This document shows positions 1 through 8,209 of a stretch of 64,000 nt of DNA, piece after piece. The stretch is from Pseudonocardia kunmingensis (lineage in GTDB: Bacteria; Actinomycetota; Actinomycetes; Mycobacteriales; Pseudonocardiaceae): contig NZ_VFPA01000002.1 of the NCBI RefSeq assembly GCF_006716445.1, positions 186,001 to 250,000 of the forward strand. Direction: 5' to 3'. Within the stretch, counting starts at the first letter, position 1. Every line of letters begins with the position of its first letter. A program made the translations under genes and the position numbers. The notes under the pieces are model-generated. The model did not search any database. It was given only the letters and a program-made list of their open reading frames with translations, and was not told the origin of the DNA.

Positions 1-1075
1 GCGCGACGCCGGCGAGGTCGAGGAACGTCGGCGCCAGGTCGACCCACTGCACCAGCTCGGTGCGCCGGGCCGGCGCGAACCGGCCCGGCCAGCGCACGAT
101 CAGCGGCACCCGGACCGCGCAGTCGTAGTGGAACGGGCCCTTGAGCATCAGCTGGTGGTCGCCGAGCATCTCGCCGTGGTCGCTGGTGAACACCACGACG
201 GTGTCCTCGGCCAGCCCTTCGGCCTCCAGGGCGTCGAGGATGCGCCCCACCTCGTCGTCGACCAGCGTGACCATGGCGTAGTAGGCGGCGCGGACCTCGT
301 CGAGCTCGTCGTCGGTGTAGTCGGCGAAGCCGCGCGCGTGCCCCGCGTAGGAGCCCTTCGAGGCGTCGGTGAACACCGCGGGCTTCGACGCCAGCTCACC
401 CTCGGCGCCCACCCGCGGCGGCAGCGCGGCCGCGTCGTAGCGCTCCCGGTACTCCGGCGGCGCGCCGAACCCGTGGTGCGGGTCGAAGAAGTTGGCGACG
501 AAGAAGAACGGCTTCCCGTCCTGTCGCCCGGCGCGCAGGAACTCGATCGTCTCGTCGCCGATCCAGCGGCTGTAGTGCGCCTCGGTGGGCAGGCTGTCCC
601 AGCCGACCGAGCCGGCGCGCGCCTGTGCGTACAGGTCGGGGTGCGCGGCGCGCAGCCACCGGTGGTAGGCGTTCTCCGACGACCCGGGGTAGGGGTCGTG
701 CGCCCACCGGAACACCCGGAAGCCGTCGTCGAGGCGCGGCTCGGAGCGTCCGGCGAAGCAGGCGCCGAGGTGAAACTTGCCGACCAGCCCGCAGTCGTAG
801 CCGCCGCCCGCGAGCAGCTTCGTGAACATCTCCTCGCCGGGGTCGATGTCCACCCCGTTGGCGTGCAGGCCGTGGGTGGAGACGTAGCGCCCGGTCATCA
901 GGGTGGCCCGCGACGGCGCACACACCGGGTTCTGCACGTAGCAGTTCTCGAACAGCACGCCCTCGGCGGCGAGGCGGTCCAGGTTCGGCGTGGCGATGTG
1001 CGGGTTGCCCGACGCCCCCAGCGCGTCGAAGCGCTGCTGGTCGGTGCAGATCAACAGGACGTTCGGGGTGGTCAC
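1..1075 (-). CDS. sulfatase, 3' end outside window
   Basis: Formylglycine-dependent sulfatase that hydrolyses sulfate esters. Only the first 358 residues are present; the C-terminus lies beyond the left edge. The start is GTG at 1075-1073, overlapping the TGA of the upstream permease as GTGA. The N-terminus opens with V-T-T-P-N-V-L-L followed by the metal-site stretch C-T-D-Q-Q. The signature C-A-P-S-R, with the cysteine at residue 52, is the modified active-site motif, and a typical V-D-L-A-P-T segment is seen near the left edge. It is the last gene of a binding protein-permease-permease-sulfatase operon, so it probably desulfates an imported or surface-bound sulfated carbohydrate. No signal peptide is visible, which suggests cytoplasmic action. 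Substrate unknown. Confidence 0.93.
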   Translation of the reverse strand, partial: MTTPNVLLICTDQQRFDALGASGNPHIATPNLDRLAAEGVLFENCYVQNPVCAPSRATLMTGRYVSTHGLHANGVDIDPGEEMFTKLLAGGGYDCGLVGKFHLGACFAGRSEPRLDDGFRVFRWAHDPYPGSSENAYHRWLRAAHPDLYAQARAGSVGWDSLPTEAHYSRWIGDETIEFLRAGRQDGKPFFFVANFFDPHHGFGAPPEYRERYDAAALPPRVGAEGELASKPAVFTDASKGSYAGHARGFADYTDDELDEVRAAYYAMVTLVDDEVGRILDALEAEGLAEDTVVVFTSDHGEMLGDHQLMLKGPFHYDCAVRVPLIVRWPGRFAPARRTELVQWVDLAPTFLDLAGVA

Positions 1076-1965
1076 GACTTCACGGCTCCGGCGATCCCTT
1101 CGAAGAAGTAGCGCTGCAGGAACAGGAACAGGGCGACGATGGGGAGCAGGGACAGCGTCGCGGCGGCGGCCATGCCCGGCCAGTCCACCGAGTTCTCCCC
1201 GACGAACGCCTGCATCCCGACGGCCAGCGTCCGCAGTTCCGGCCTGCTGAACGTGAACACCAGCGGGAGCAGGAACGCGTTCCAGGTGGCGAGGAAGGTC
1301 AGCACGACGACGGTGGCCGTCACGGGCCCGGCCAGCGGCAGCATCACGCGGAAGAACACCGTGCCGAAGCCGGCGCCGTCGATCACGGCGGCCTCCTCCA
1401 GCTCGCGGGGGATCCCGCGGAAGTAGCCCATGTAGAGCAGCACCGCGGCGACGTGCCCGCCACCGGCCAGTGCGATGACCATGCCGGTCAGCGAGTTGAG
1501 CAGGCCCAGCCGCTGCGTGAGCTCGACGACGGGGATGATCGTGTACCCGGCGGGCACGAACAGCGTGCCGACCAGCACCGCGACCACGAACTTCCGCCCG
1601 AGGAACGAGTAGCGCGCCAGCACGTACCCGGCCATCGCGCACCGGACCACGACGATCGCCACCGTGAACGCCGTGACCAGGATCGTGTTGAGCATGTACG
1701 TGCCGAAGTCCGCGTCCACCCACGCGCGGGCGTAGTTCTCCCAGCGGAACGCCTCGGGCAGCAGCGAAAGGCCCGCGGAGAAGACCTCCAGCTGGCCCTT
1801 CACCGACGCCGAGAGCACCCACACGAAGGGGTAGATCCACACCGCCGCGAAGCTGATCAGCAGGAGTGTGACCAGCCACAGCAGCGGGCTGCGCCGGGTG
1901 CGGCCGCGCACCGGGCGGGCCTGTTGCGCTCGCGCCTCGCGCGGTCGGATGTCGGTCGCGGTCAT
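1072..1965 (-). CDS. carbohydrate ABC transporter permease (MalG type)
   Basis: Inner-membrane subunit of a CUT1-type sugar importer, 297 residues. The start is ATG at 1965, overlapping the upstream permease stop as ATGA and preceded by a strong GGAGGGG ribosome site. A short basic N-terminus leads into the first membrane span (about residues 25-45), and the rest follows the MalG pattern of six spans. The EAA loop, which contacts the ATPase, reads E-L-E-E-A-A-V-I-D-G-A-G around residues 195-206. The operon has no ATPase gene, so the transporter must borrow one encoded elsewhere, as is common in actinobacteria. Confidence 0.93.
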   Translation of the reverse strand: MTATDIRPREARAQQARPVRGRTRRSPLLWLVTLLLISFAAVWIYPFVWVLSASVKGQLEVFSAGLSLLPEAFRWENYARAWVDADFGTYMLNTILVTAFTVAIVVVRCAMAGYVLARYSFLGRKFVVAVLVGTLFVPAGYTIIPVVELTQRLGLLNSLTGMVIALAGGGHVAAVLLYMGYFRGIPRELEEAAVIDGAGFGTVFFRVMLPLAGPVTATVVVLTFLATWNAFLLPLVFTFSRPELRTLAVGMQAFVGENSVDWPGMAAAATLSLLPIVALFLFLQRYFFEGIAGAVKS

Positions 1966-2879
1966 GCGTCCCCTCCTGCCTTGCGCCGGGCCGCCCGCAC
2001 CCCGACCAGTTGCCCGATCCCGACGACGAGCAGGACCAGGCCCAGCACCACCGCGGCGGCGGAGGCGACACCGAGCTCGGGGACGGTGGCGGCGAACGCC
2101 CAGCGGTAGATGTAGAGCTCGATGACCTCGGTGGCGTAGAACGGGCCGCCGCCCGTCATGGTCATCACCAGGTCGAAGATCTGCAGGTTCTGCTCGATCG
2201 TGAGCAGCGTGATGATGACGAAGAACGGGATCAGCATCGGCACCGTCACGTGCCGGAAGGACTGCCACCCCGAGGCGCCGTCCACCTGGGCGGCCTCGAG
2301 CACGTCGCGCGGCACGGTCTGCAGCGCGGCCAGCCAGTAGATCATCGTCACCCCCACCCACTTCCACGTGTGCACGGCCATCACGGTCCAGAGCGCGGCG
2401 TCCGGCGAGCCGAGGAAGTCCACCCCGGGCGCGCCCGCGCCCTGAAGCACCTCGGCCACCGGGCCGTCGGAGGGGTCGAAGACGAACTGCATGACCACGC
2501 CGACGATGGCCGTGGTCGTCACCACCGGCAGGAAGAACGCGGTGCGGAACAGCCGCTGGAACGGCAGGCGCGGGTGGTTGAGCAGCAGCGCGATCGCCAG
2601 GCCGAGCATCACCCGCAGCGGGACGGTCACGACCATGAACAGCATCGTGATCCCGAACGAGTTCCAGAACAGCGGGTCCGCGAGCACCTCGCGGTAGTTC
2701 GCCAGGCCGACGAACGTCTTCTCGCCCTCGAACCCGCTCCAGGACAGGAACGAGTACCACCAGCTCGCGGCGATCGGCCACAGCGTGTAGAGGCCGTAGA
2801 GCACGGCCGTCGGGAGCAGGAAGAGGTAGGGCCAGCGGGCCTGCCACAGCCGCCCGCCCCGGTGCGTCATGGTGGTCAT
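1962..2879 (-). CDS. carbohydrate ABC transporter permease (MalF/UgpA type)
   Basis: Partner permease of the CUT1-type importer, 305 residues, with six predicted spans. The first is near residues 17-38 (P-Y-L-F-L-L-P-T region), and a periplasmic loop contains the F-x-G-L-x-N-Y segment common in this family. The EAA loop D-V-L-E-A-A-Q-V-D-G-A lies near residues 192-202. It starts at 2879 with an ATGA overlap on the binding protein gene and ends in an ATGA overlap with the next permease, so all three are translationally coupled. Confidence 0.93.
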   Translation of the reverse strand: MTTMTHRGGRLWQARWPYLFLLPTAVLYGLYTLWPIAASWWYSFLSWSGFEGEKTFVGLANYREVLADPLFWNSFGITMLFMVVTVPLRVMLGLAIALLLNHPRLPFQRLFRTAFFLPVVTTTAIVGVVMQFVFDPSDGPVAEVLQGAGAPGVDFLGSPDAALWTVMAVHTWKWVGVTMIYWLAALQTVPRDVLEAAQVDGASGWQSFRHVTVPMLIPFFVIITLLTIEQNLQIFDLVMTMTGGGPFYATEVIELYIYRWAFAATVPELGVASAAAVVLGLVLLVVGIGQLVGVRAARRKAGGDA

Positions 2880-4333
2880 GTGGCGTAGTCCTCTCCGCGC
2901 CGCCAGCCGGGGAAGGCCCAGTCCTCCGCGCTGACGCCGCCGACCTCGGTGATGGCGGCGTCGCGGGCGGCCGCCGACTCGTCCGACAGCTGCCGCAGCC
3001 GCCCGCGCACATCCGTGATCTGCCCGCTCGCGATGCCCTGGACGATCTCCCCGAGATCCGGCTCCACCGACTTCCTCGCCGCGAGGACCTGGGCCACCCG
3101 CGGGTTGCGGGCGGTGACGGCCGGGCCGAGGAAGACCTGCTCGCCGAACATCCGGATGCAGCGCTTGTACGTCGGGTGCGCGTCGGAGCCGGCGACGACG
3201 CCGAGGTCGAGCGGCGGCTGGTCCATCGCCGCGGCCAGCCCGCGCTGGTAGTCACCGCTCACGAACAGCTCGAGCAGGGCGGAGGCGTCCTCCGCCGCGC
3301 CGGACTGGGCCGACACCCAGAACGTGCCGTCGTTGGGGGGCCGGGTCAGCACCGGCGCCCGCCCGTCCGGCGTGGGGATGGGGCCCACCCCGATCCGCCC
3401 GAGGACCTGCGGGAACTTCTCGGCCAGCACGCCGGCGTTGTAGGGGCCGTCGAGGAAGAACGCGCCGCCCTGTGCGGCCCAGCGCACCCGCGCCGACCGC
3501 GCGTCCAGCGAGGTGCTGGCCAGGAACATCGTGTCGTCGCGGGCGAAGGACAGCAGGAACTCGATCGCCGCCACGAACGCGTCGTCGTGGAAGCGGATCT
3601 CCCCGGTGGTGAGGTCGACGCCGTCGAGCCCGTTGCCGCGGGTACCGGGGAAGCCCGCGGTCTGGGCCAGCTCGAGGACGAAGGCGGCCAGCCGGTCGGG
3701 GAACTGCAGCGGCAGCACGATCCCCGACGCCACCCCGCTGCGCTGCACGGCCCGCGCGGCCGCGCGCAGATCGTCCCACGACGCGGGCGGCGCCTCCGGG
3801 TCGAGGCCCGCCCGCGCGAGCTGGTCGCGGTCGAACCAGACCAGCGTCTCGTACTGGCGCGGGCTGAAGATCGGGAACGAGTACAGCGCGCCGTCGAAGG
3901 TGTGCATGCCCTCGGTCACAATGCCGTCGGGCAACCCGGCGCGGATCGCGTCCGCCGTGGTGAGCGGAGCGAACCAGCCCTGCTCGTGCAGCAGCGACGG
4001 CGGGACGGAGAGCCCGGCGAGCGAGAAGACGTCGGGCAGCTGGCGGCTGCCGAACGCGAGCTGCAGCGCCTGCGCCTGCTCGTTGGGGTTGTAGACCGTG
4101 TACTCGACGGGCGGCCCGCCGCCCTGGGCGAACCGGTCGAACGTGGTGCCCTGCAGCGACTCGAGCGGCGCGAAGTGGTCCCACCAGCGCAGCGCGCCCG
4201 GCATGCCCGTGGCGCCACCGCCTTCCCCGTCCGCCGACGGTGCGGTGCTGCACCCGGCGAGCGCGGCCGTCCCGAGGAGGCCTGCCGAACGCAGGAACCC
4301 GCGTCGGGACAGCGTTCTTCGCGGACTGCTCAC
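2876..4333 (-). CDS. extracellular sugar-binding lipoprotein (ABC, family 1)
   Basis: Solute-binding lipoprotein of the CUT1 importer, 485 residues. The GTG start at 4333 is preceded by an AGGCAGG ribosome site. The N-terminus has a twin-arginine export signal (S-R-R-G-F-L) and a lipobox L-A-G-C with the lipidated cysteine at residue 28, so it is probably exported folded and anchored outside. The body resembles family 1 sugar-binding proteins, for example the A-L-R-W-W-D-H-F start of the mature fold and conserved aromatic pockets. It is the first gene of the operon, divergent from a LacI-family regulator with candidate operators between them. Ligand unknown; the linked sulfatase suggests a sulfated saccharide. 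Confidence 0.92.
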   Translation of the reverse strand: MSSPRRTLSRRGFLRSAGLLGTAALAGCSTAPSADGEGGGATGMPGALRWWDHFAPLESLQGTTFDRFAQGGGPPVEYTVYNPNEQAQALQLAFGSRQLPDVFSLAGLSVPPSLLHEQGWFAPLTTADAIRAGLPDGIVTEGMHTFDGALYSFPIFSPRQYETLVWFDRDQLARAGLDPEAPPASWDDLRAAARAVQRSGVASGIVLPLQFPDRLAAFVLELAQTAGFPGTRGNGLDGVDLTTGEIRFHDDAFVAAIEFLLSFARDDTMFLASTSLDARSARVRWAAQGGAFFLDGPYNAGVLAEKFPQVLGRIGVGPIPTPDGRAPVLTRPPNDGTFWVSAQSGAAEDASALLELFVSGDYQRGLAAAMDQPPLDLGVVAGSDAHPTYKRCIRMFGEQVFLGPAVTARNPRVAQVLAARKSVEPDLGEIVQGIASGQITDVRGRLRQLSDESAAARDAAITEVGGVSAEDWAFPGWRRGEDYAT

Positions 4334-4378
4334 GGTCTACCTGCCTCATCCCGGTCGTCGAACATGCGGCCGAAGGTT

Positions 4379-4390
4379 TACTACGAAGTA
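4379..4390. promoter_or_regulatory. candidate LacI-family operator, copy 1
   Basis: TACTACGAAGTA is a near-palindrome with the central CG typical of LacI-family sites. It lies between the divergent sugar-importer operon (start 4333) and the LacI gene (start 4487). A second site differing by one base is centred 56 bp away. Confidence 0.55.
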
Positions 4391-4434
4391 GAAGTCGATG
4401 TAAAGAGCTACTGGTCCTGGCGTCGCCAGGGCCC

Positions 4435-4446
4435 TACTACGATGTA
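4435..4446. promoter_or_regulatory. candidate LacI-family operator, copy 2
   Basis: TACTACGATGTA matches the site at 4379-4390 except for one base. The extended half CGATGTAAAG also occurs at 4396-4405 and 4440-4449. Two sites spaced for looping or dual-promoter control fit regulation of both divergent genes by the adjacent LacI protein. Confidence 0.55.
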
Positions 4447-4486
4447 AAGGATCGGGTACGCTGCGTGCCTGCCGGAGGGGAGTCAG

Positions 4487-5539
4487 ATGGACGTCGATCG
4501 CGGCGCGCCGTCCGCGCGACCTCGGATGGTCGACGTCGCCCGCGTCGCCGGGGTCTCGCAGAAGTCGGTCTCGAACGTGCTCGGCGGCTACGAGCCCGTG
4601 TCGCCCGAGCTGCGCGCGAAGGTCGAGCGCGCGGTCGCCCTGCTCGGCTACGTGCCCAACTCGGCCGCCCGGACGCTGCGCACGGGCCGCACGGGTGTGA
4701 TCGCGCTCGCGGTGCCGAACCTGTGGTCGCCGTACTTCGCGGAGCTGGCCAGTCACCTCACCGACGCCGCGGACGAGCGCGGGCTCACGATCCTGATCGA
4801 CGAGACGCACGGCGACGAGGACCGCGAAGCGCTCATCGCCCGCCGGTTGCGCCACCACGAGATCGACGGCCTCGTCCTGAGCCCGCTCGCGATGGATCCC
4901 GCCAGCATCGCGGCCGCGGCGCGCAGCATCCCGATGGTGCTGCTCGGCGAGCGGGAACTGCCCGCGTCCGTCGACCACGTCGTCATCGACAACGTCGCCG
5001 CGGCGCGCGAGGCCACCGAGCACCTCCTGGAGCTGGGGCGGCGCCGAATCGCCACGGTCGGCGCCCCACTGGACGACGGGACGAGCACCGGGTCGCTGCG
5101 GCTGCACGGCTACCGGGCGGCGATGGCCGCCGCCGGGCTGTCCGACGAGGGCATGATCGTGCGCACGCGGCACCTGCAGCGCCAGCAGGGCGTAGAGGCC
5201 GCCGCGCAGCTCCTCGCGGCCCCGCGGACGCCCGACGCGGTGTTCTGCTTCAACGACATGCTGGCGATCGGCGTGATGCACGCGCTGCGGTTGCGGGGCG
5301 TGCGCGTACCCGACGACGTCGCCGTGGTCGGGTTCGACGACGTCGCCGAGGCCGCCTACGCCAATCCGACGCTGACGTCCGTGCACCTCGACCGGCAGCG
5401 CATCGCCCGTGCCGCGCTGGACATCCTGGTCGGCCGGCTCGACGGCTCGCGCGCGCAGGGCGCCGGGCGCACCGTGATCGAGCACCGGCTGGTGGTGCGG
5501 GAGTCGACCGGCGGCCGTCCGGACGGGTCCCGCCACTAG
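4487..5539 (+). CDS. LacI-family transcriptional regulator
   Basis: DNA-binding repressor of 350 residues. The N-terminal helix-turn-helix is typical: M-V-D-V-A-R-V-A-G-V-S then K-S-V-S-N-V-L, ending in the hinge segment N-S-A-A-R-T-L-R-T-G-R-T-G. A periplasmic-binding-like effector domain follows from about residue 65, with the late family motif V-A-V-V-G-F-D-D. The start ATG is preceded by GGAGGGG. It is divergent from the sulfatase/sugar importer operon and probably represses it until the transported sugar or a derivative binds. Confidence 0.93.
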   Translation: MDVDRGAPSARPRMVDVARVAGVSQKSVSNVLGGYEPVSPELRAKVERAVALLGYVPNSAARTLRTGRTGVIALAVPNLWSPYFAELASHLTDAADERGLTILIDETHGDEDREALIARRLRHHEIDGLVLSPLAMDPASIAAAARSIPMVLLGERELPASVDHVVIDNVAAAREATEHLLELGRRRIATVGAPLDDGTSTGSLRLHGYRAAMAAAGLSDEGMIVRTRHLQRQQGVEAAAQLLAAPRTPDAVFCFNDMLAIGVMHALRLRGVRVPDDVAVVGFDDVAEAAYANPTLTSVHLDRQRIARAALDILVGRLDGSRAQGAGRTVIEHRLVVRESTGGRPDGSRH

Positions 5540-5551
5540 CTTGCGGCCGCA

Positions 5552-5617
5552 ACGGGTGAACGGAACACCAGCGCTCGTGGATCTTGCCCGGAGAACGCTG
5601 GTGTTCCGTTCACCCGT
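5552..5617. repeat. 66-bp hairpin repeat, copy 1
   Basis: Inverted repeat with 25-nt arms at 5552-5576 and 5593-5617 that differ at one position. The arms contain GGTGAACGGAACACCAGCG, and the loop is 16 nt ending TTGCCCGGA. It lies just after the LacI stop and before the AbiEi/DUF559-like gene. It may act as a terminator, but no T-run follows. A near-identical copy lies at 6529-6592. Confidence 0.9.
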
Positions 5618-5671
5618 CGAGTTGTGCGAAACGGCCTCGCGGGAGGGGTGCCGCGGTGGAGCCTGTGCGGC

Positions 5672-6535
5672 ATGGGGGTTGCGGGGTGGCCGGAAGTGTT
5701 CCGCGGGTCGGAGGCCGTTGCGGCGGGGCTGGTCGCGGAGGGGGCGCTGCGGGGGCGGCGGTTCGTGCGGATCTTCCCGGACGTCTACGCCGTGGCCGGG
5801 GAGGAGGCGCCGACGCTCGCGCTGCGGTCCCGGGCGGCGGCGCTGCTCGTCGCCGGGCGGGGCGTGGTGTCCGGGTACTCGGCCGCCGAGCTGCTCGGGG
5901 CGTCCTGCGCGCCGTTCGGAGCACCCGCGGAGGTGACCCTCCTGCATGGCCGCCGGCGCGGGCACCCGGGACTGCTCGTGCACCGGGACCAGGTGGCGGA
6001 GGGCGAGCTGTGGCAGGTCGGAGAGGTTCGGCTGACGAGCCCGCTGCGCACGGCCTACGACCTGGCCCGCCGCCTCGACCTGGTGGAGGCTGTGGTCGCG
6101 GTCGACCGGCTCGCCAACGTGCACCGATTCGCTCCCGACCTGCTGCTGAACTTCGCCGTCCACTACCCCCGCGCCCGCGGCAACACCCGGATCGCGCAGG
6201 TCCTCGCGCACGCCAACCCGTACTCCGGCTCGCCGATGGAGTCGCGGTTGCGTCTGCTCCTGGTCCGTGCGGGCCTGCCGCGGCCGCAGGTGCAGTGGGT
6301 GGTGCAGGACCCGCAGGCTCGCACCGCGATGTGGCTCGACCTCGCCTACCCCGACGCGTTGATCGCGATCGAGTACGAGGGCGAGGAGCACACGTCGCGG
6401 GACGGGGTGCTCCGCGACATCGTGCGCTACACGCGCCTCGTGGCCCGGGGCTGGCGGATCTTCCGGTACACGAAGTACGAGATCCGCCACGAGCCTGACC
6501 GCATCATCGCCGACATCACCCGCGCGCTCGGGTGA
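5672..6535 (+). CDS. AbiEi-like / DUF559 endonuclease-fold protein
   Basis: Protein of 287 residues seen widely in actinobacteria. The N-terminal part resembles the AbiEi-type antitoxin winged-helix region (V-F-R-G-S-E-A-V-A-A, F-P-D-V-Y-A, then S-G-Y-S-A-A-E-L-L-G). The C-terminal ~100 residues resemble DUF559, a VSR-like nuclease fold, with L-D-L-A-Y-P-D, I-E-Y-E-G-E-E-H and a late R-D-I-V-R-Y segment. I chose ATG 5672, preceded by GGTGGAG; an upstream GTG at 5624 is possible. No partner toxin lies next to it. It is enclosed by two copies of a 66-bp hairpin, and its TGA stop lies inside the left arm of the downstream copy. Activity is unknown. Confidence 0.8.
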   Translation: MGVAGWPEVFRGSEAVAAGLVAEGALRGRRFVRIFPDVYAVAGEEAPTLALRSRAAALLVAGRGVVSGYSAAELLGASCAPFGAPAEVTLLHGRRRGHPGLLVHRDQVAEGELWQVGEVRLTSPLRTAYDLARRLDLVEAVVAVDRLANVHRFAPDLLLNFAVHYPRARGNTRIAQVLAHANPYSGSPMESRLRLLLVRAGLPRPQVQWVVQDPQARTAMWLDLAYPDALIAIEYEGEEHTSRDGVLRDIVRYTRLVARGWRIFRYTKYEIRHEPDRIIADITRALG

Positions 6536-6592
6536 GCGGAACACCAGCGCTCGCGGACCGTGCCCGGAGAGCGCTGGTGTTCCGTTCACCCG
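6529..6592. repeat. 66-bp hairpin repeat, copy 2
   Basis: Inverted repeat with 24-nt arms at 6529-6552 and 6569-6592 that differ at one position, and a 16-nt loop ending GTGCCCGGA. It is almost the same sequence as the element at 5552-5617. The stop codon of the preceding gene (6533-6535) is part of its left arm. Confidence 0.9.
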
Positions 6593-6624
6593 TCGGTGCA
6601 TCCCGTGCCGAGGGACCGCGTAGG

Positions 6625-6640
6625 TTTACAGCGCTGTAAA
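6625..6640. promoter_or_regulatory. LacI-family operator (perfect 16-bp palindrome)
   Basis: TTTACAGCGCTGTAAA is a perfect palindrome with a central GC, 51 bp upstream of the TTG start of the sulfatase that opens the second importer operon. The LacI gene at 11382 closes the same operon and is the obvious candidate to bind here. Confidence 0.75.
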
Positions 6641-6691
6641 TTGCTGCTAGAACTCGCGGCGACCGGTTCGGCCCACGATGCGGAGACGACG

Positions 6692-8209
6692 TTGTCAGTC
6701 CCGGAGCGCTCGACGCCCCCGAACATCCTGTTGATCATGACCGACCAGCAGCGCGCCGACTTCACCGCGGCCGGCGGCCTCGGGCTCGACACGATGCCGT
6801 TCGTCGACTCGCTCGCGGCGCGGGGCACGGCGTTCCCGGGCGCGTACACGAGCTACCCGGCCTGCGTGCCCGCACGCACGAGCCTGCTGACCGGGCGCTT
6901 CCCCACGGCGCACCGGGTGCGGCAGAACAGCGTGCCGACGGCCGCGACGTTCGCCGAGGACATGCTCGACGTCGTCCGCAAGGCCGGCTACAGCACGCAC
7001 TTCGTCGGCAAGCCGCACATGCACCGCGGCCCGGACGACTTCGACTCGTTCCGCGGGCCCTTCATGCACACCCACGGTCCGGAGGACGGCCGCAGCGAGG
7101 AGGAGTCCGCGTTCGACGCCTGGCTGCGGGAGCTCGACCACGGCGTGCACCCTGAGCCGACGCCGTTCCCGCTGGAGTGCCAGCTGCCCTACCGCATCGC
7201 GTCCGGAGCGGTCGAGGCGCTGGACGAGGCCGACCCCGACCGTCCGGTGTTCCTGTGGGCGTCGTTCCCCGAGCCGCACAACCCCTACCAGGTCCCGGAG
7301 CCCTACTTCAGCCTCTTCGGCGAGGACGAGGTCCCCGACCGGCTCGCCGGCCCCGAGGCGATCGAGCGCAAGTCCGGGAAGTACCGGTGGCTGCGGGAGC
7401 TGACCGAGCAGAAGCGGCCCGGCTACGACGCGGGCTGGCGCCGCTACCGCGCCAACTACCTGGGGATGCTCCGCCTGCTGGACGACCAGATCCGCCGGCT
7501 CGTCGAGCACCTCGGGCCGCGGGCGGAGAACACCGTGATCGTGTTCCTCGCCGACCACGGTGACTACGTCGGCGAGTACGGCCTGCAGCGCAAGGGCGCC
7601 GGGATGCCGGAGTGCCTCGTGCGGATCCCATTGCAGTTCACCGGCCCCGGCATCGCCGCGCAGCGCCGCTCCGAGCTGGTGTCCATGGTCGACGTGCTGC
7701 CGACGCTGTGCGCGCTGGCCGGCGCGCCGGTGCCCGAGGGCGTGCAGGGCCGCAGCCTCGCGCCGCTGCTGGCGGGGGAGGACCCGCCGCCGGGGGAGTT
7801 CGACTCCGTCTACGCCGAGCTCGGCTACGGCGGCGTCCCCTACGGCGACGACGAGCGCCCGCCGCTGCACTTCCCCTACGAGGGCGCCACCTTCGACGAG
7901 CTGAACTCGGTGACCCAGAGCGGCGGCCAGCGGATGGTGCGCCTCGGCCGGCACAAGCTGCTGATGGACGGCGAGGGCAGGGGCGAGCTCTACGACCTCG
8001 ACGCCGACCCCGCGGAGCTGGACAACCGCTTCGAGGACCCGGAGTTCGCCGAGGTCCGCGACGCGCTGCTCGTGCGGCTCGTGCGCTGGACGGTGCGCGT
8101 CGCCGACGACCTCCCCACCGGCGCGTACCGCGCCAAGACCGCCCCCCACAACTGGCGCTGGGCCACCCCGGCCCACCCCTCGACGACGACGGGAAGCAGG
8201 GAGCACTGA
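6692..8209 (+). CDS. sulfatase
   Basis: Sulfatase of 505 residues. The N-terminus has P-N-I-L-L-I-M-T-D-Q-Q-R (metal site). The active-site signature is C-V-P-A-R followed by T-S-L-L-T-G-R, with the cysteine at residue 58; alanine replaces the more usual serine, which the C-x-P-x-R form tolerates. A second metal region is seen at F-L-A-D-H-G-D-Y. I chose TTG at 6692 (L-S-V-P-E-R) because GGAG sits six bases upstream and both the 66-bp hairpin and the operator lie before it; the frame stays open further upstream. No signal peptide, so probably cytoplasmic. It opens the second sulfatase/sugar importer operon and overlaps the binding protein gene by one base. Confidence 0.93.
   Translation: MSVPERSTPPNILLIMTDQQRADFTAAGGLGLDTMPFVDSLAARGTAFPGAYTSYPACVPARTSLLTGRFPTAHRVRQNSVPTAATFAEDMLDVVRKAGYSTHFVGKPHMHRGPDDFDSFRGPFMHTHGPEDGRSEEESAFDAWLRELDHGVHPEPTPFPLECQLPYRIASGAVEALDEADPDRPVFLWASFPEPHNPYQVPEPYFSLFGEDEVPDRLAGPEAIERKSGKYRWLRELTEQKRPGYDAGWRRYRANYLGMLRLLDDQIRRLVEHLGPRAENTVIVFLADHGDYVGEYGLQRKGAGMPECLVRIPLQFTGPGIAAQRRSELVSMVDVLPTLCALAGAPVPEGVQGRSLAPLLAGEDPPPGEFDSVYAELGYGGVPYGDDERPPLHFPYEGATFDELNSVTQSGGQRMVRLGRHKLLMDGEGRGELYDLDADPAELDNRFEDPEFAEVRDALLVRLVRWTVRVADDLPTGAYRAKTAPHNWRWATPAHPSTTTGSREH

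Noticed and set aside
5552..6592. Composite transposon reading of the hairpin-flanked gene
   Set aside because: No transposase gene and no target-site duplication that I can see; the inverted arms are within each hairpin, not between the two copies. Kept as a repeat pair only.
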